In this document: in pieces, positions 9,955 to 21,111 of the stretch | Layout: every line of letters starts with the position of its first letter | How positions within the stretch are numbered: the stretch's first letter is position 1 | Assembly (NCBI GenBank): GCA_015680685.1 | Contig: MNCI01023752.1 | Span: 1-37,840, forward strand | Source of the DNA: Gnetum montanum | Taxonomy: Eukaryota > Streptophyta > Gnetopsida > Gnetales > Gnetaceae | Length of the DNA: 37,840 nt | Direction of reading: 5' to 3' | Made by a program: the position numbers and the translations under genes | The notes under the pieces: generated by a model | The model's database searches: none | What the model saw: only the letters and a program-made list of their open reading frames with translations | What the model was told of the DNA's origin: nothing

Positions 9955-12016
9955 ATGCCTCTTTCATATAGGATTAATAATGCATCGTATGATGAGAACA
10001 TTCATTGAAGAACTAATAGGATTTACAATGAAGAATATTGGACTGAACAACCTCAAGCAAGGGTTTCATATGCTTAGTTCCACCCTGACTACACTTAAGG
10101 ACTACATTCACCTATAGCAAATAATTCTTGAGGAGATGGTGTAGGTCCTACAATAGGGAGGGCCTTAAGGCCTAGGACCTCCTCTAAATTTAGAAGGAAT
10201 ACACCAAGGGACCATTGGGAGAATTATAGGAGCCATGGCAATTCTCCCAGTTCACGATCCTCCTCTTCCTCTTCAACCTCTAGTTTTGACGAAGATGAAC
10301 ATAGGTATATAAGTAGGGGTCAAGAGATGGATAGAAGTAGCAATAGACTAGATCACTTGCATAAGCATGAGTGAAAGCATCATAATTAGAAAACTAGAAA
10401 TAGAAATTATCACCATGAAATGTCTAATGAAGAAAAACCCTTGCTAGTGAGTAGGAGCATGACAAAAATCCAAGAGGCAGTTAGAATCCCCCATAGACAT
10501 CAAAGGGATAGTTGCATCAAGCAACTTAATATGGATAACATTCCTAAATTTAAGGGAGGCTATGATTCTTATCCACAACATCACTTACAAGCCTTTCATG
10601 ATGCCTAAGCCTTGCAAAATATTGAACATAAGTGACAAAAGCTTAAACTCTTTCCCAAGACACTCATAGAAGACATTGAAAGTTGGTATAGATCATTAGA
10701 GGTAGATTTAATCCATTAATGGTTCATAATGCTTGAGCTTTTTAACAAAAAATTACCAAAATTATGAAAGAATGTCCAATTTGAAAAAACAAATCCAAGG
10801 ATGGAACTAAGAAAATCATGAATCCTTAAATGTGGTCTTGGATAGATACCATTTTCTTCTACATTGATGTCCAAGTCATGGGTTTTCTCAAAAAGAGCAA
10901 CTTCTCCACATCATAGATGGACTTTGTAACCAAACAAAGAAGACCCTTGGGATTTATGCCCAAGGGTGACTATCTGAATTGAGAGCCCATCGGATACAAA
11001 GACTAGTGGAGCAAGTGGCAAAAGAAGAAGGAGAACTATGTAGAAGAAAGAGTGTTGAGGAATAAATTAGGATCCAACTCTTCAAACAAGAGAAGTCCAT
11101 AAGTATAATAAGGAAAATGAGGAAGCTCTTTATATGTTAATTTCACAACAAACCTTACCAATACAAAAGTCTATTGATGAGCTTGAAGTAAGGCTAGATA
11201 AGATTTGAGAGTTGGTGAATGAAAAAGTTACAACTTACTTGGAAACTATAGAAGAGAAGACAGTGCAAGAATTAAGTGATCCAAACAAGAAGAGGAAAAA
11301 TAACAATGAAATCGATAGGAACACTTATCAAAAAAAGGGAAAATGGCTATACTAGATGAGGTTACAGACTCAAGTGTAGAAGAGGATGATGGATGTAATA
11401 GTTGTCAATATGAAAATCCAAAGGGCTATTGCCCATTTATGTTACATTTACAAGATTTTGGAGCATTTTCTTTGAATCCCAAGTTTTTGGAAAAGCAAAA
11501 GCCTAAGAGAATGCCCTATCCACAAGGTAATTATAGACAATCCTACAATCAATGGTACTATCCTAGTAGGATCCCTTATCAACCTCAACACTACTATCAA
11601 TAGTAGTGGCAAAATCCATAGTTGTAGGGAAGGCCAACAACATATCAACAGTACCATTATTACTAGTTGAACCCTCATGGATACTATATTCAACAACCTA
11701 TTTTCCCAATTGGTTCTACTTCCTCTACCTCAAATCAGTACTACCACCCTTTTGAATATCATTAACCTGTAGCATCTCCTGTGGGATCACCATCTCACAC
11801 CTCTTATCCTTTGACACATCCTCACTACTCTCATGCTTCCCTCCATCATATGCCACCACTAGAGGGAGGAGCATTGCAATATGAACAAAAGAATGCCACT
11901 TGTGCTGTAAACATCCATGAATATAATCATGTTAGTAGATGTTTGCAAAAATTTAGGAAATGTCCTTTCTTTAGAATGGATTCCACTCATCTGAATAAGA
12001 TGTGTATATCTACTAG
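9955..12016 (+). pseudogene. E3 gag fragment
   Basis: An in-frame ATG at 9955 opens a gag frame with scattered stops. It contains a Ser-rich acidic stretch (SSRSSSSSSTSSFDEDE, about 10255-10290) and DSCIKQLNMDNIPKFKGGYD (near 10520), the same block as WIKHLNMNNIPRFEGGYN of E6. Frames then change repeatedly. RLVEQVAKEEGELCRRKSVE (about 11000) and CNSCQYENPKGYCPF (about 11397-11440) are recognisable, the latter a decayed C-x2-C knuckle whose His is Asn. A Tyr/Pro/Gln-rich tail follows (PYPQGNYRQSYNQW). Frames ending at the N gap are artefacts beyond 12016. The element is cut off by another LTR, so no pol is present. Confidence 0.8.
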
Positions 12017-12097
12017 TGATGAGACGCGATTTACACTAGGCCGCGATATCGCGTCTTCTCCTACGATATCGCGTACACGATATCGCGTCCCGCCGCC
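12017..12097 (+). repeat. E4: start of a young, CpG-rich LTR
   Basis: Begins TGATGAGACGCG and aligns with the start of the E5 LTR read on minus (TGATGAATCATG): both then have TTNCACTAG followed by GATATCG blocks. It carries three GATATCGCGT units (12045, 12065, 12079) and 14 CpG in 81 bases, whereas the E5 homologue has mostly TG/CA there. The opposite end is hidden in the gap. It interrupts the E3 gag. Confidence 0.7.
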
Positions 12098-12737
12098 NNN
12101 NNNNNNNNNNNNNNNNNNNNNNNNNNNNNNNNNNNNNNNNNNNNNNNNNNNNNNNNNNNNNNNNNNNNNNNNNNNNNNNNNNNNNNNNNNNNNNNNNNNN
12201 NNNNNNNNNNNNNNNNNNNNNNNNNNNNNNNNNNNNNNNNNNNNNNNNNNNNNNNNNNNNNNNNNNNNNNNNNNNNNNNNNNNNNNNNNNNNNNNNNNNN
12301 NNNNNNNNNNNNNNNNNNNNNNNNNNNNNNNNNNNNNNNNNNNNNNNNNNNNNNNNNNNNNNNNNNNNNNNNNNNNNNNNNNNNNNNNNNNNNNNNNNNN
12401 NNNNNNNNNNNNNNNNNNNNNNNNNNNNNNNNNNNNNNNNNNNNNNNNNNNNNNNNNNNNNNNNNNNNNNNNNNNNNNNNNNNNNNNNNNNNNNNNNNNN
12501 NNNNNNNNNNNNNNNNNNNNNNNNNNNNNNNNNNNNNNNNNNNNNNNNNNNNNNNNNNNNNNNNNNNNNNNNNNNNNNNNNNNNNNNNNNNNNNNNNNNN
12601 NNNNNNNNNNNNNNNNNNNNNNNNNNNNNNNNNNNNNNNNNNNNNNNNNNNNNNNNNNNNNNNNNNNNNNNNNNNNNNNNNNNNNNNNNNNNNNNNNNNN
12701 NNNNNNNNNNNNNNNNNNNNNNNNNNNNNNNNNNNNN
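12098..12737. other. Assembly gap (640 N)
   Basis: No sequence. It joins a plus-oriented LTR start to the 3' spacer of a minus-oriented element, so at least one element boundary, the E5 3' LTR and any E5 third frame lie in or beyond the gap, or the join is wrong. Confidence 0.95.
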
Positions 12738-14090
12738 AAGCCTTTTATTACCATTGCATAACTTCAAACTGAGGAGTCCATGGGCTCCGTGGATGATTAA
12801 CAATTATGGAAGGTTAAGTAAAAAAACTTGAAAGAAACTACCTAGGAATTTCGACACCAAAACACAACATTGAACAAGAACATGAAACTAGCAGTGAGGT
12901 AAAACATGGAAATAATAGATGGATGAGAGAGAGTGGAATGGAGTCCTTGATTAAGGTCACATGAAGTCCCTTGTAAATTTTATGGTTAAATGACTTCATA
13001 AGATCCATCCTTAGNATTTATTGTTGTGAATTCTTACATCCTCTTCAAGTATTTCCTTATGTNGAGACACAAGAGTAAGTCCATAGAACAACCACCATTC
13101 CCAATTAGAGAAGAAAAGAGAAGTAGTAAGTGAGGAAGGGCCTTAGTTAGAGGGGACCTTCAAGCATGGGTAACATGTCTTTATAGTCCTAGAATTAGTG
13201 CTTGTATCCTGTTTATTTTGCCTAAGGGGTGTGCTTTAAATTTCCATCATTTTTTTAATTTTTTTTGAAATGGGAACCATGCTATGCAAAGACTTATTCA
13301 TTTATTGTGTCTAAGGGTTGTGCTTTGAATTTCCATTATTTTTTTGAAATGCAAACCACACCATACAAAGACTTATTCAAGTTCCTTTATTGGTCAACAT
13401 GGAACATTAAGAAATCCATGAAAACACACATGCACCTAGGTAAGTAAAAAAGCACAAAGAATGTTGAATCCCCTTGAGTCATAGCTTATTCAAACATTTG
13501 AATCCTTTCTAGATCTAGAAACTACCAAAGTCATAAATTTATTATAGATTTATTAATGAAAAAGGGACTACGCATTTCCAAAACAAGGAAAACCATAGAG
13601 TTTGTGGATGGGTGGATGTTGTGGACTCACTACTTATTTTATGAAAAGAAACCATGCCCTAATTATTAGTAACAAAATTTAAAGTTAGAATCTAGACACC
13701 AACAATCAAATAACTAAATAATATGTACCCACATCAATTGAATCACACTGTACACAGTTGGCAATAAGATCCTTATTATTAAAACAAGATAAGAAAATCA
13801 CATCCCAAAAAAGAAAAAAATATATAAAAATATTATAAAATATTCAAGAAAAAATGTACTAATGATGTAAAAAAAAAACTTTGAAAAGTTAATAATGTAG
13901 AAAAAAGTGTAAAATAAAGAATGCATAAAATAAAAAGTTGTAAAATAAAAACATGTAAAAAAAATATGAAAAACTAAGGAGCCACTTATATAGTTAGCAT
14001 GGATGGTCATCTTCCCCATGACTAAGTTGAAAAGAGGAGATTCGAAATATTGAGCATGGCTATCCATTTGATGAGGCATTTGTTGTATTA
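12738..14090 (-). other. Spacer downstream of E5 integrase
   Basis: Non-coding and homologous to 26500-27780 of E6. It contains an A-rich plus tract (13797-13975, U-rich in the transcript), a strongly conserved block (13568-13648) and single Ns at 13015 and 13063 around a 47-bp segment with no counterpart in E6. Confidence 0.7.
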
Positions 14091-14104
14091 GTTGGCTTAC
14101 GCTC

Positions 14105-15060
14105 TTGGAAAGGTTTGACTTGTTGTACGTTGAGGTTTTCAGGTTTGTAGATCTTCATGGCCCTAGAAGGAAAAGTTTCATAAATTATATAAGATCCTTC
14201 CCACAACATTTGAAACTTAGTTGGTTGAGGTACATGTGTGGGATTCTAGTAGAGAACCTTATCTCTCAATTGAAATTTGACTTTCCTAATTTTAAGGACA
14301 TAGCACTTTTTGTTGAATGCCTTGTGCAACTTGTTAGATGATAGGGCCACTAATTGATTTTTGTCTAGTAAGTTGAGATTCATTAATCTTTCTTTTTGTG
14401 CTAGACTCAAGTCAAGGTCAAGGTCATAGGCTGTTGAAACTATACAAAGCTCAAATTGAATAGGAAGTATTGGTAATTTTTCATATACAAGCTCGTAGGA
14501 AGAGTAGTTTATAAGAAGTTTTCATGTTGAGTGGTATGTCCAAATGGCATCATTGAGTTACATGCTCTAATATTTTCTATATTTGCTAATGGTTCTTGTT
14601 AGGATCCTTGTGATTTCCCTATTGGTAACCTCAACTTGATCATTGGCTTGGGGGTGGTAGGATATTGTGAGTTTATGTTCAACCCCCAAGCATTACATGA
14701 GCTTTCGAAAAGTAGTGCTTATAAAGTGAGTTCCATTATCAAAAATTAATGCACATGGCACACCAAACCTATTTACAACATTTTGTTGTACAAATTGAGC
14801 AGTAGTAGAAGAAGTATAGTTGGTGATAGCTGCTACTTCTACCCATTTCATACAATAGTTAACAACAACTATGATGTATGCTTGTTCAATTAACATGGGT
14901 GTGATGGGAGTTATGAAATCAATGCCCCAAATGTCAAAGGGTTCTAGTAGTTGAGTCCATTGTTGAGGTTCCTCCATTTGAGCAGTCATTCCACCATCTT
15001 GTTGGCATCATTCACAAGAGCAAACATATTGATGAGAATTCCAAAAGATTATTTTCCAAT
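14105..15060 (-). pseudogene. E5 integrase
   Basis: On minus the zinc-binding end reads YVCSCE, a stop, CQQDGG (about 15000-15035). The catalytic core follows: [18 protein letters not shown] with the first Asp, KWVEVAAITNYTSSTTAQFV, and CALIFDNGTHF with the second Asp. The region around the expected Glu is frameshifted. The C-terminal part reads FNKKCYVLKIRKVKFQLRDK, a stop in place of Trp in KVLYxNPTHVPQ, and LWEGSYIIYETFPSRAMKIY, a GPY-like module without chromodomain. It would insert cDNA into host DNA; this copy is dead. Confidence 0.82.
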
Positions 15061-15464
15061 AGTACCCTACCATCAGGATTTTAATAGCCATGCACCTCCC
15101 AGCATAGTGCCCCCCACAAGGACCTTTATGAGCATATTGAAAAATGCATAGTTAATAAGCATTAGAGACACACCATCGAACTAGGCCATTAATGCACACC
15201 TTATAGAGGTGTCCATTGATCTCCATGAAGCATTATACCTAGTGAAGAAACTGTTGTTTCTTCTTGTGGTCCAACCCTTGTGGCATCTCCTAAGTGAGAA
15301 GATAGGTGAGAATGCAATCATACCATTTAGGTTCATTGGGAAATTGTTCAGTTATAGCCCCAACAAAGAGGAGTTTATCAAGAAACATATTAGAGTGGGT
15401 TTTCCTCCTCTTTGTTGTCCCATCGTAACTAAGACAAGTATTCAGCAACCACATTAGTGCCCTT

Positions 15465-15790
15465 TCAATCCACCATCGTAAGATCGAATTCCTGTAAGAT
15501 CACCAGCCACCATATGACACGAGGGCTCACCGTTGGCTTGTTCATTAGGAAGCGGATGGCACTATGGTCTGTGTGCATAAACACTTTATATCCAAGCACA
15601 TAGTGCTTAAATTTCTCTAGAGAAAATACCACTACCATTAGTTCTTTTTGTATAGTGGTGTAGTTTAGTTGTGCATCCACAATGCTTTGACTAGTACAGT
15701 GGATGTAATATGGATGTTTCTTATCATCCATCTATGTAAGCATAGTTCCCAATGCATAATTTGATGCATCTAGCATAACATGAAACAATT
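15465..15790 (-). pseudogene. E5 RNase H
   Basis: Reads HVMLDASNYALGTMLT, then KKHPYYIHCTSQSIVDAQLN, IQKELMVVVFSLEKFKHYVL, FMHTDHSAIRFLMNKP, and LVILQEFDLTMVD. The acidic residues expected of the Ty3/Gypsy RNase H (Asp in LDAS, Glu in QKEL, Asp in HTDH) are all present. The fragment is open for 88 codons below 15731, one of the best preserved parts of E5. It degrades RNA in the RNA-DNA hybrid during reverse transcription. Confidence 0.85.
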
Positions 15791-16850
15791 TGGACTAATT
15801 AGGTGCTTATAGAATTGGACTTTCTACAAGTTTCTCTTTCAATTGTGGGAATGCTTATTCACATTCCACGGTCTAGACAAATGGAGCATCTTTCTTTGTT
15901 AGCACTAATGGTTTTGCGATCTCAGAAAAATTATCTATGAATTGTTGGTAGTAGTTAGTATGTCCAAGGAATAGTCAAACATCTTTCATAGTTTCTGGTT
16001 GATAGGTTATTCCTTGGATGACCCTTATTTTCTCAGGGTTTATCTCAATTCCTACTTGTGAGATTCAACGCTCCAATATAGTACTTTCCTAGACCATTAG
16101 ATGTATCCTTTGCCAATTGAGCCATAATTTTATTTTAACACATCTTTTTAGCACTTACTTAAGGTGGTCCAAGGCTTACTCAAACATAGCTCCATAAGTG
16201 GAGAAGTCCTCCATGAATACTTGCACACCACTACCAATTTGCTATTGAAAAATGTTAAGGACTAGGCATTGGAATGTAGCATGGGTATTGCCTAGACCAA
16301 AAGGCATGTTATGATATGCAAAATTTCACCAAGGACTCGTGAATGTTGTCGTAGCCTAGTCCTTTGGTGCAATTTGAATTTGGTTATAGCCACCATAACC
16401 ATCTAAAAAACTATAGTAGCAATGCCTAGATATTGTGTCTAACACCTAAGCAACAAATCGTAATGGAAAATGGTCCTTGAATGTTGCCATATTCAGTAGC
16501 CAAAAATCAATGTAGACCTACCACTTACCTTCTTTCTTTGGCACAATCATGAGTGGGCTAACCCACTCACTATCTACAATGGGATAAATGAACCCTACCT
16601 TGAGGAGTTATTCAATTTCCTCTTTGATGATCTGCTTTAATTTGAGATTCAATTACCTTTGTGGTTGCCTCTTTGGCTTCATAGTCAGATCAATGTAGAT
16701 GCAATGCTAGCATATCCTAGGATCAATCCCTTTGAGTTTAGGATATGACCAGGCAAAAGCTGCTATCCATTTTTCAACCACATTTAATAGCAGCTTTTTT
16801 ATTTTGGAGTAAGATTTGTATTGATTATGACTGGCTTCCCATTTTTTAGG
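15791..16850 (-). pseudogene. E5 reverse transcriptase
   Basis: Recognisable blocks on minus, in order: PLMIVPKKEGKW (near 16545), YYSFLDGYGGYNQIQIAPKD (near 16390), MPFGLGNTHATFQCLVLN (near 16290), VFMEDFSTYG (16206-16220), QGITYQPETMKDV and LFLGHTNYYQQFIDNFSEIA (near 15960). The catalytic box is FMED where the family usually has F/Y-M-D-D, so one Asp is Glu. Several stops interrupt the frame (for example in KKEGKW-VYIDF). Synthesises cDNA in the particle; non-functional here. Confidence 0.83.
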
Positions 16851-17227
16851 AACACATATTCCATGCTAGCTAGTAGCATTTTTAGTTCAAGGGACTCTTA
16901 CTCAAAATTTTTAGGAATTTCCAACACTCCCCAATAGGTATTATCATTTGTATCATTAAATAGTTGGTGATGAACTTGCTCTTGTTCATCCATACCTATG
17001 ACATATGCACATGTCAGGCTCTCAGTTGTTTCCATGTAAAATGTGCTACTTTCAAAATCAATAGTCAACCATTGGGTGCCTTCCTATTTTGTGGTTGTTG
17101 CATATAGACACCTTTGATTTTCTACTTTTGGTGCATACTTCTTGCATGTAGAGATGGATGCTCATTTCACTACCCATAGTTTTTGCACAAAATTGCACCC
17201 TATATCACTATACACAATGCATGGAAG

Positions 17228-17560
17228 TCACTTCTTCTCAATCTTCTTAAATGCATTTTCTTTAGATATTTCCAGGAAAATATCTATGATGTCCATTTTT
17301 GCATCAATGGTGCTTAGCCATGTCCTTCCCATGATGATTGGAAAGTCCCCTTTGCAGTTCTCCACCTTGATCACTAGGAAATTAGTAGGATAAGACCACC
17401 CAAAGACAATGATCACAATGTCTTCCATTAGTCCCAATGGAATAGTGATGGACTGATTTGCCAATTCTAATATGATATTGCTCTTCTTGAGAGGAGGTAG
17501 GTTCTATGTAGTATACATCTCATGAGAGATTAGGTTGACATTGGAACCAAAATCGAGAAG
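17228..17560 (-). pseudogene. E5 aspartic protease
   Basis: The active site reads KALLDFGSNVNLISHEMY (Asp codon at 17552-17554); the usual D-T/S-G is D-F-G here. After a TAG the frame goes on: NLPPLKKSNIILELANQSIT, PLGLMEDIVIIVFGWSYPTN, FLVIKVENCKGDFPIIMGRT and WLSTIDAKMDI, a full protease fold pattern with the IIMGRTWL motif. Processes Gag-Pol; the changed triad and stop make it inactive. About 0.7-1 kb of linker-like, degraded sequence separates it from RT. Confidence 0.83.
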
Positions 17561-17849
17561 AGCTTTGCATGGTTCATTCCTACAATGTACAAATAAATTA
17601 AAGGACTTGTAGGATTTGCTAACTTTCTGAGAAGGTTTTCAGCATGGCTCTAATCAGATACGGCATGCATAAGCATCATAGTATGGATCTTGGGTGATGG
17701 TTTGAAGGGAACTCAAAGAAATTTGATACAAAGGGAGATGGAAGAGTAGGGTTGGCAATTGTAGATGTATTTGAGGGCTTACGTAAACTACATGGTCCAA
17801 AGAAAGGCCTTTTGTTTGATCGAGTATCTGAACCACTCGGTTGATGAAC

Positions 17850-20168
17850 TAGTTGTAGATTAATAGCCCTAGTAAAGTTGCATTGTTGTGGTTGAGTTGG
17901 TAGTTCACCCTACAGAGATGGAGCATGTGGTAGTTGTGTTAAGGGAGGTGGAAGATGTGCAAGAATAGGAGGAGGATAAGGGTAATAGGTGGTATCTCTT
18001 CTTGCAGGTAGAGAATGTGTTTGATAATAATCAGAAGGATGGTATGTGAGATTGGAACGTAGAAGCATGATTGGGGGAGTCACATGAAGATAAGGATTGT
18101 TGAACATAATATCCATATGGATCAGGTTGTCTATAAGGGTATTACTACCTTGGTGATGATAACATCCATGACTGTGGTTGCTACCACTATTGATACTGCT
18201 CATATGGTTGTAATGGAGTTTCACTTGTATAATATTGTTATTGCTAGTAAAACTACGTAGAATTGCCTTGAGGATAAGGAAATCTCTTAAGTCATGGATT
18301 TAGAGTGTACACCCTAGATTCTTGTAAGTGTGATAGTATGGGGCAACATCCCTTAGGATGTTCATACTAGCAGATGTCACACCTGCCATCATCATCTGAT
18401 TCGCTTCCCTCAACTTCTTCTATTGCAACAATCTTACCCTTACCTTTTTGATAGGCATGTTCAAGTTTCTTGTGCCTCCTACACTCACGATCAATACCTC
18501 ATTCTTTGGAATCTTTAGCAACTTTTAAGATAGCTTGAAATTTGCTATCCATGGAGTCCCATAACTAATCAACCTTGGTTGTAATTTAAAATTAAAATTT
18601 TTGAAGTGAGAAGGCTATCCTATTCATCACCTCATTGAGTGCTGATTCTTCCTCATCATCACAAAATAAAATCTCCTTCTTGCAAATGGAAGGATCATGA
18701 TTATACTCTTCTGCACTTTCTCTTTTTCTTAATTCACCTTCCTCTTTAGCTGCTTGCTCGATTAGTCTTTGAATTTGATGGATGCTTAATTATGATAGTC
18801 ACCCTTGGGCATAGACACCAAGGTTCTCCTTGTTTCTGATCGAAGCCTATTTACAATGTGGTGAAGTTGATCCAATTGAGAATAACCATGGCCAGGACAT
18901 ATGTGCATTGAAAAATAATATCAATGTATGGTAGCATACAAGGGTTCATGTGTTCCTTGTTTCCATCCTTAGATCTACCTTCTCAAGTTGGACACTCTAG
19001 AGTACATATGATATTTATCATTAAATAATTCAAGCATTATACTCCATCATCTAATAGATTTTGGTTCTAAGGACTGGTACTAGTTTTCAACTTCTTTAAT
19101 GAATGTTTGTGGGAACAACTTAAGCCTTTGCCACTCATTTTCTATATTTTTCAAGGCACATGCATCTTGAAAAGCTTGGAGATGGTTCTACAGATCTGAG
19201 TTATATCCCCCTTTGAATTGAGGAATATTGTTCATATCTAGCCTTTTGATCTGACTATCCTTCACATACCTTGTTGGTATTCGTACTACCTCTACAATGT
19301 TTAACATACTTCAAGTAGCAAGCAAAAGCTCATCGAGGCCATGATTATAGTGCCTATGATGCCCTCTACTACCTATTCGTTCATGGTGATGTGCCTCTCT
19401 TGAATGTCCTTGCCCTTGGTCTTGCCTTGCTTGATGGTCCCTTTGAGCATGTTGGTTCCATCAATCACCTTCATCATAGTCTCGCCATCTATGATTACAA
19501 TCAAAGCCAAAAGAAGAAGAAGATGATGACAAAGGTGAAGAGGAAGGAGGATTAGCATCATCATAGTGCTTGCTACCATTTCTTTGGTGATCACGACCAT
19601 GACCATAATCTTGTTTCTTGTCTGCATCCCTACCTTAACTTGCCTCTTTAGATCCATTCTTGCTAGAATTAGGATTGTGAATTGTGGACTACAGGTTCTG
19701 GTTTTGACCTCCTTCATTGAATTCAAAGAGATAAATTTCACTAAATGGAAAATCCCTAGTAAAGGGCTCACCACCATTTTTTTGGTATAGTAAGAATGAA
19801 AAATCATTAAATCCTTTTCCCTTCATAGATTCATGACATTGTTCTAGTTGTTAATCCCATAGACATTGTACCTTAGTGGGACAATAATCCTGGGTGTTAA
19901 TATTTTGTACAACATACTTAGCATGAAGTTCCTGGAGACCTAGACGAATAAGAATTTGTTGGAGCATTGTAGAAACAAATTGATCTGGTGGAAATACAAT
20001 GATGCTTTTCATGTCACACAACTGTAGCTACTCATCTTAGTGTAGGATGAAGGTAAAATTGGATACATATTCATCAGGATGAGCATAGACCACTCGATAT
20101 TATTGGGAAATCAGCTAATGTACTTTGTTAGACTTGGACAAAGAAGCACTCTTGTGAGAAGAAGACAT
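17850..20168 (-). pseudogene. E5 gag
   Basis: Starts at the ATG complementary to 20166-20168: MSSSHKSASLSKSNKVH. A TAG follows, then YAHPDEYVSNFTFILH. Later blocks include RLIEQAAKEEGELRKRESAE (near 18740), a knuckle CDIC-stop-YEHPKGCCPILS (near 18370), and a Pro/Tyr/Gln-rich tail (17910-18224). Many stops lie where CAG or CAA codons are expected, as in YEQYQ-stop-W-stop-QPQ. The knuckle spacing C-x2-C-x3-H resembles Athila/Tat gags. Structural protein, dead copy. The stretch between tail and protease (17560-17850) is too decayed to read. Confidence 0.8.
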
Positions 20169-20312
20169 CTTATGTTAGAAAAATAAAAATGCAGTGTGCT
20201 TCTTAAAAGTGTTGTAGTAATCTTAAGATGTAATATGACTCTAAGGATTCATTTCAATGATTTTGAATAACTTTTACTAGATCCTTGATAGCACACATAA
20301 CAACTAAAAGAA

Positions 20313-20330
20313 ACCTGACAACAATGCTAA
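20313..20330 (-). other. Degraded primer binding site of E5
   Basis: Next to the LTR the minus strand reads TTAGCATTGTTGTCAGGT, aligning with TTGGCGCCGTTGCC after several transitions. Confidence 0.6.
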
Positions 20331-21111
20331 TGATGACTGGAAAGGTACCCCTACACCCAACCATATGAATCATTAAGGTGTTTACACTTAATTTAGTCAA
20401 ATTCCATGGACCTATAGTTCTTTAGTGTCCTAATTCTCTAAGAAGTAAAATGGGTGTTGAGAACTTTCATTGTCTTCCCAACTACTCTTGTGAAGCTCAA
20501 GGATATTGTTTATGTGTAATTATGATACATGATTTTTATCATTTTATGTGTTGTGAGTGTAATCACCTACAACAAGAATAAAAGGTAGAGTAATTTAAGG
20601 TCCAATTCATCTACTTCCTAGCTAGCCTAACACAAGTACCCATTTCCACTTTCCAGATACATCTTGAACATGTATAACACTGTTGGGCTACCAAACATTA
20701 AGCATTTTTAGGTTACCAAGTGCTACACGTATGCTCGAGGTGGTTGTACTTGTGTTCATTAACAACTAGAAATTAATTACTTAATCAAAGTGCATTAAAG
20801 TGAAGTGCATGAATATTAAATGCATTAAGGAAACATTAATCTATTCTTAGTGCTACAAGGATGATCAAAAGGCACTTAGAAAATATTCTAAATTTGGAGA
20901 AAATAAACTGCAAGATCTTTGCTATCTTTGATAAAAACTAATCAAAACTATGTGAAAAATCATGAGCCTGAGTGCTATATTTATAGGCTGGCATATACCC
21001 TATGATATCGGGTATTCGACATCACGTCCAAGGGTCTGACATTGGGTATCCGATGTTGAAGCTCCAATATCAGGTATTCGATATCAAGGCTAGTGAAAAC
21101 ATGATTCATCA
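20331..21111 (-). repeat. 5' LTR of E5
   Basis: On plus it starts TGATGACTGGAAAGGTACCCC and ends GATTCATCA. The first part matches the LTRs of E6 (AAGGTACCCCTA, CAACCATATGAATCAT). The TATA box (CCTATAAATATA on minus) is at 20976-20987. Upstream of it U3 holds repeated GATATCG-like units (21005-21085), unlike the CATTGATG units at the same place in E6. Confidence 0.82.
20976..20987 (-). promoter_or_regulatory. TATA box of E5 LTR
   Basis: CCTATAAATATA on minus, just downstream of the GATATC-like repeat cluster of U3. Confidence 0.65.

Larger units (their letters stand above)
12738..21111 (-). mobile_element. E5: Ty3/Gypsy element, 3' end missing
   Basis: On minus: LTR (21111 to 20331), PBS, gag, protease, RT, RNase H, integrase, non-coding spacer, then the gap. 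The same order and block-by-block similarity as E6 put both in one family with E3. Gag, protease and integrase carry stops and frameshifts throughout. The right end is TG..CA bounded, but its flank CTCAA has no visible partner. Confidence 0.88.

Noticed and set aside
11781-12803. Long frames on both strands crossing the N run
   Set aside because: They are open only because N has no stop codon; real sequence supports gag only up to 12016.
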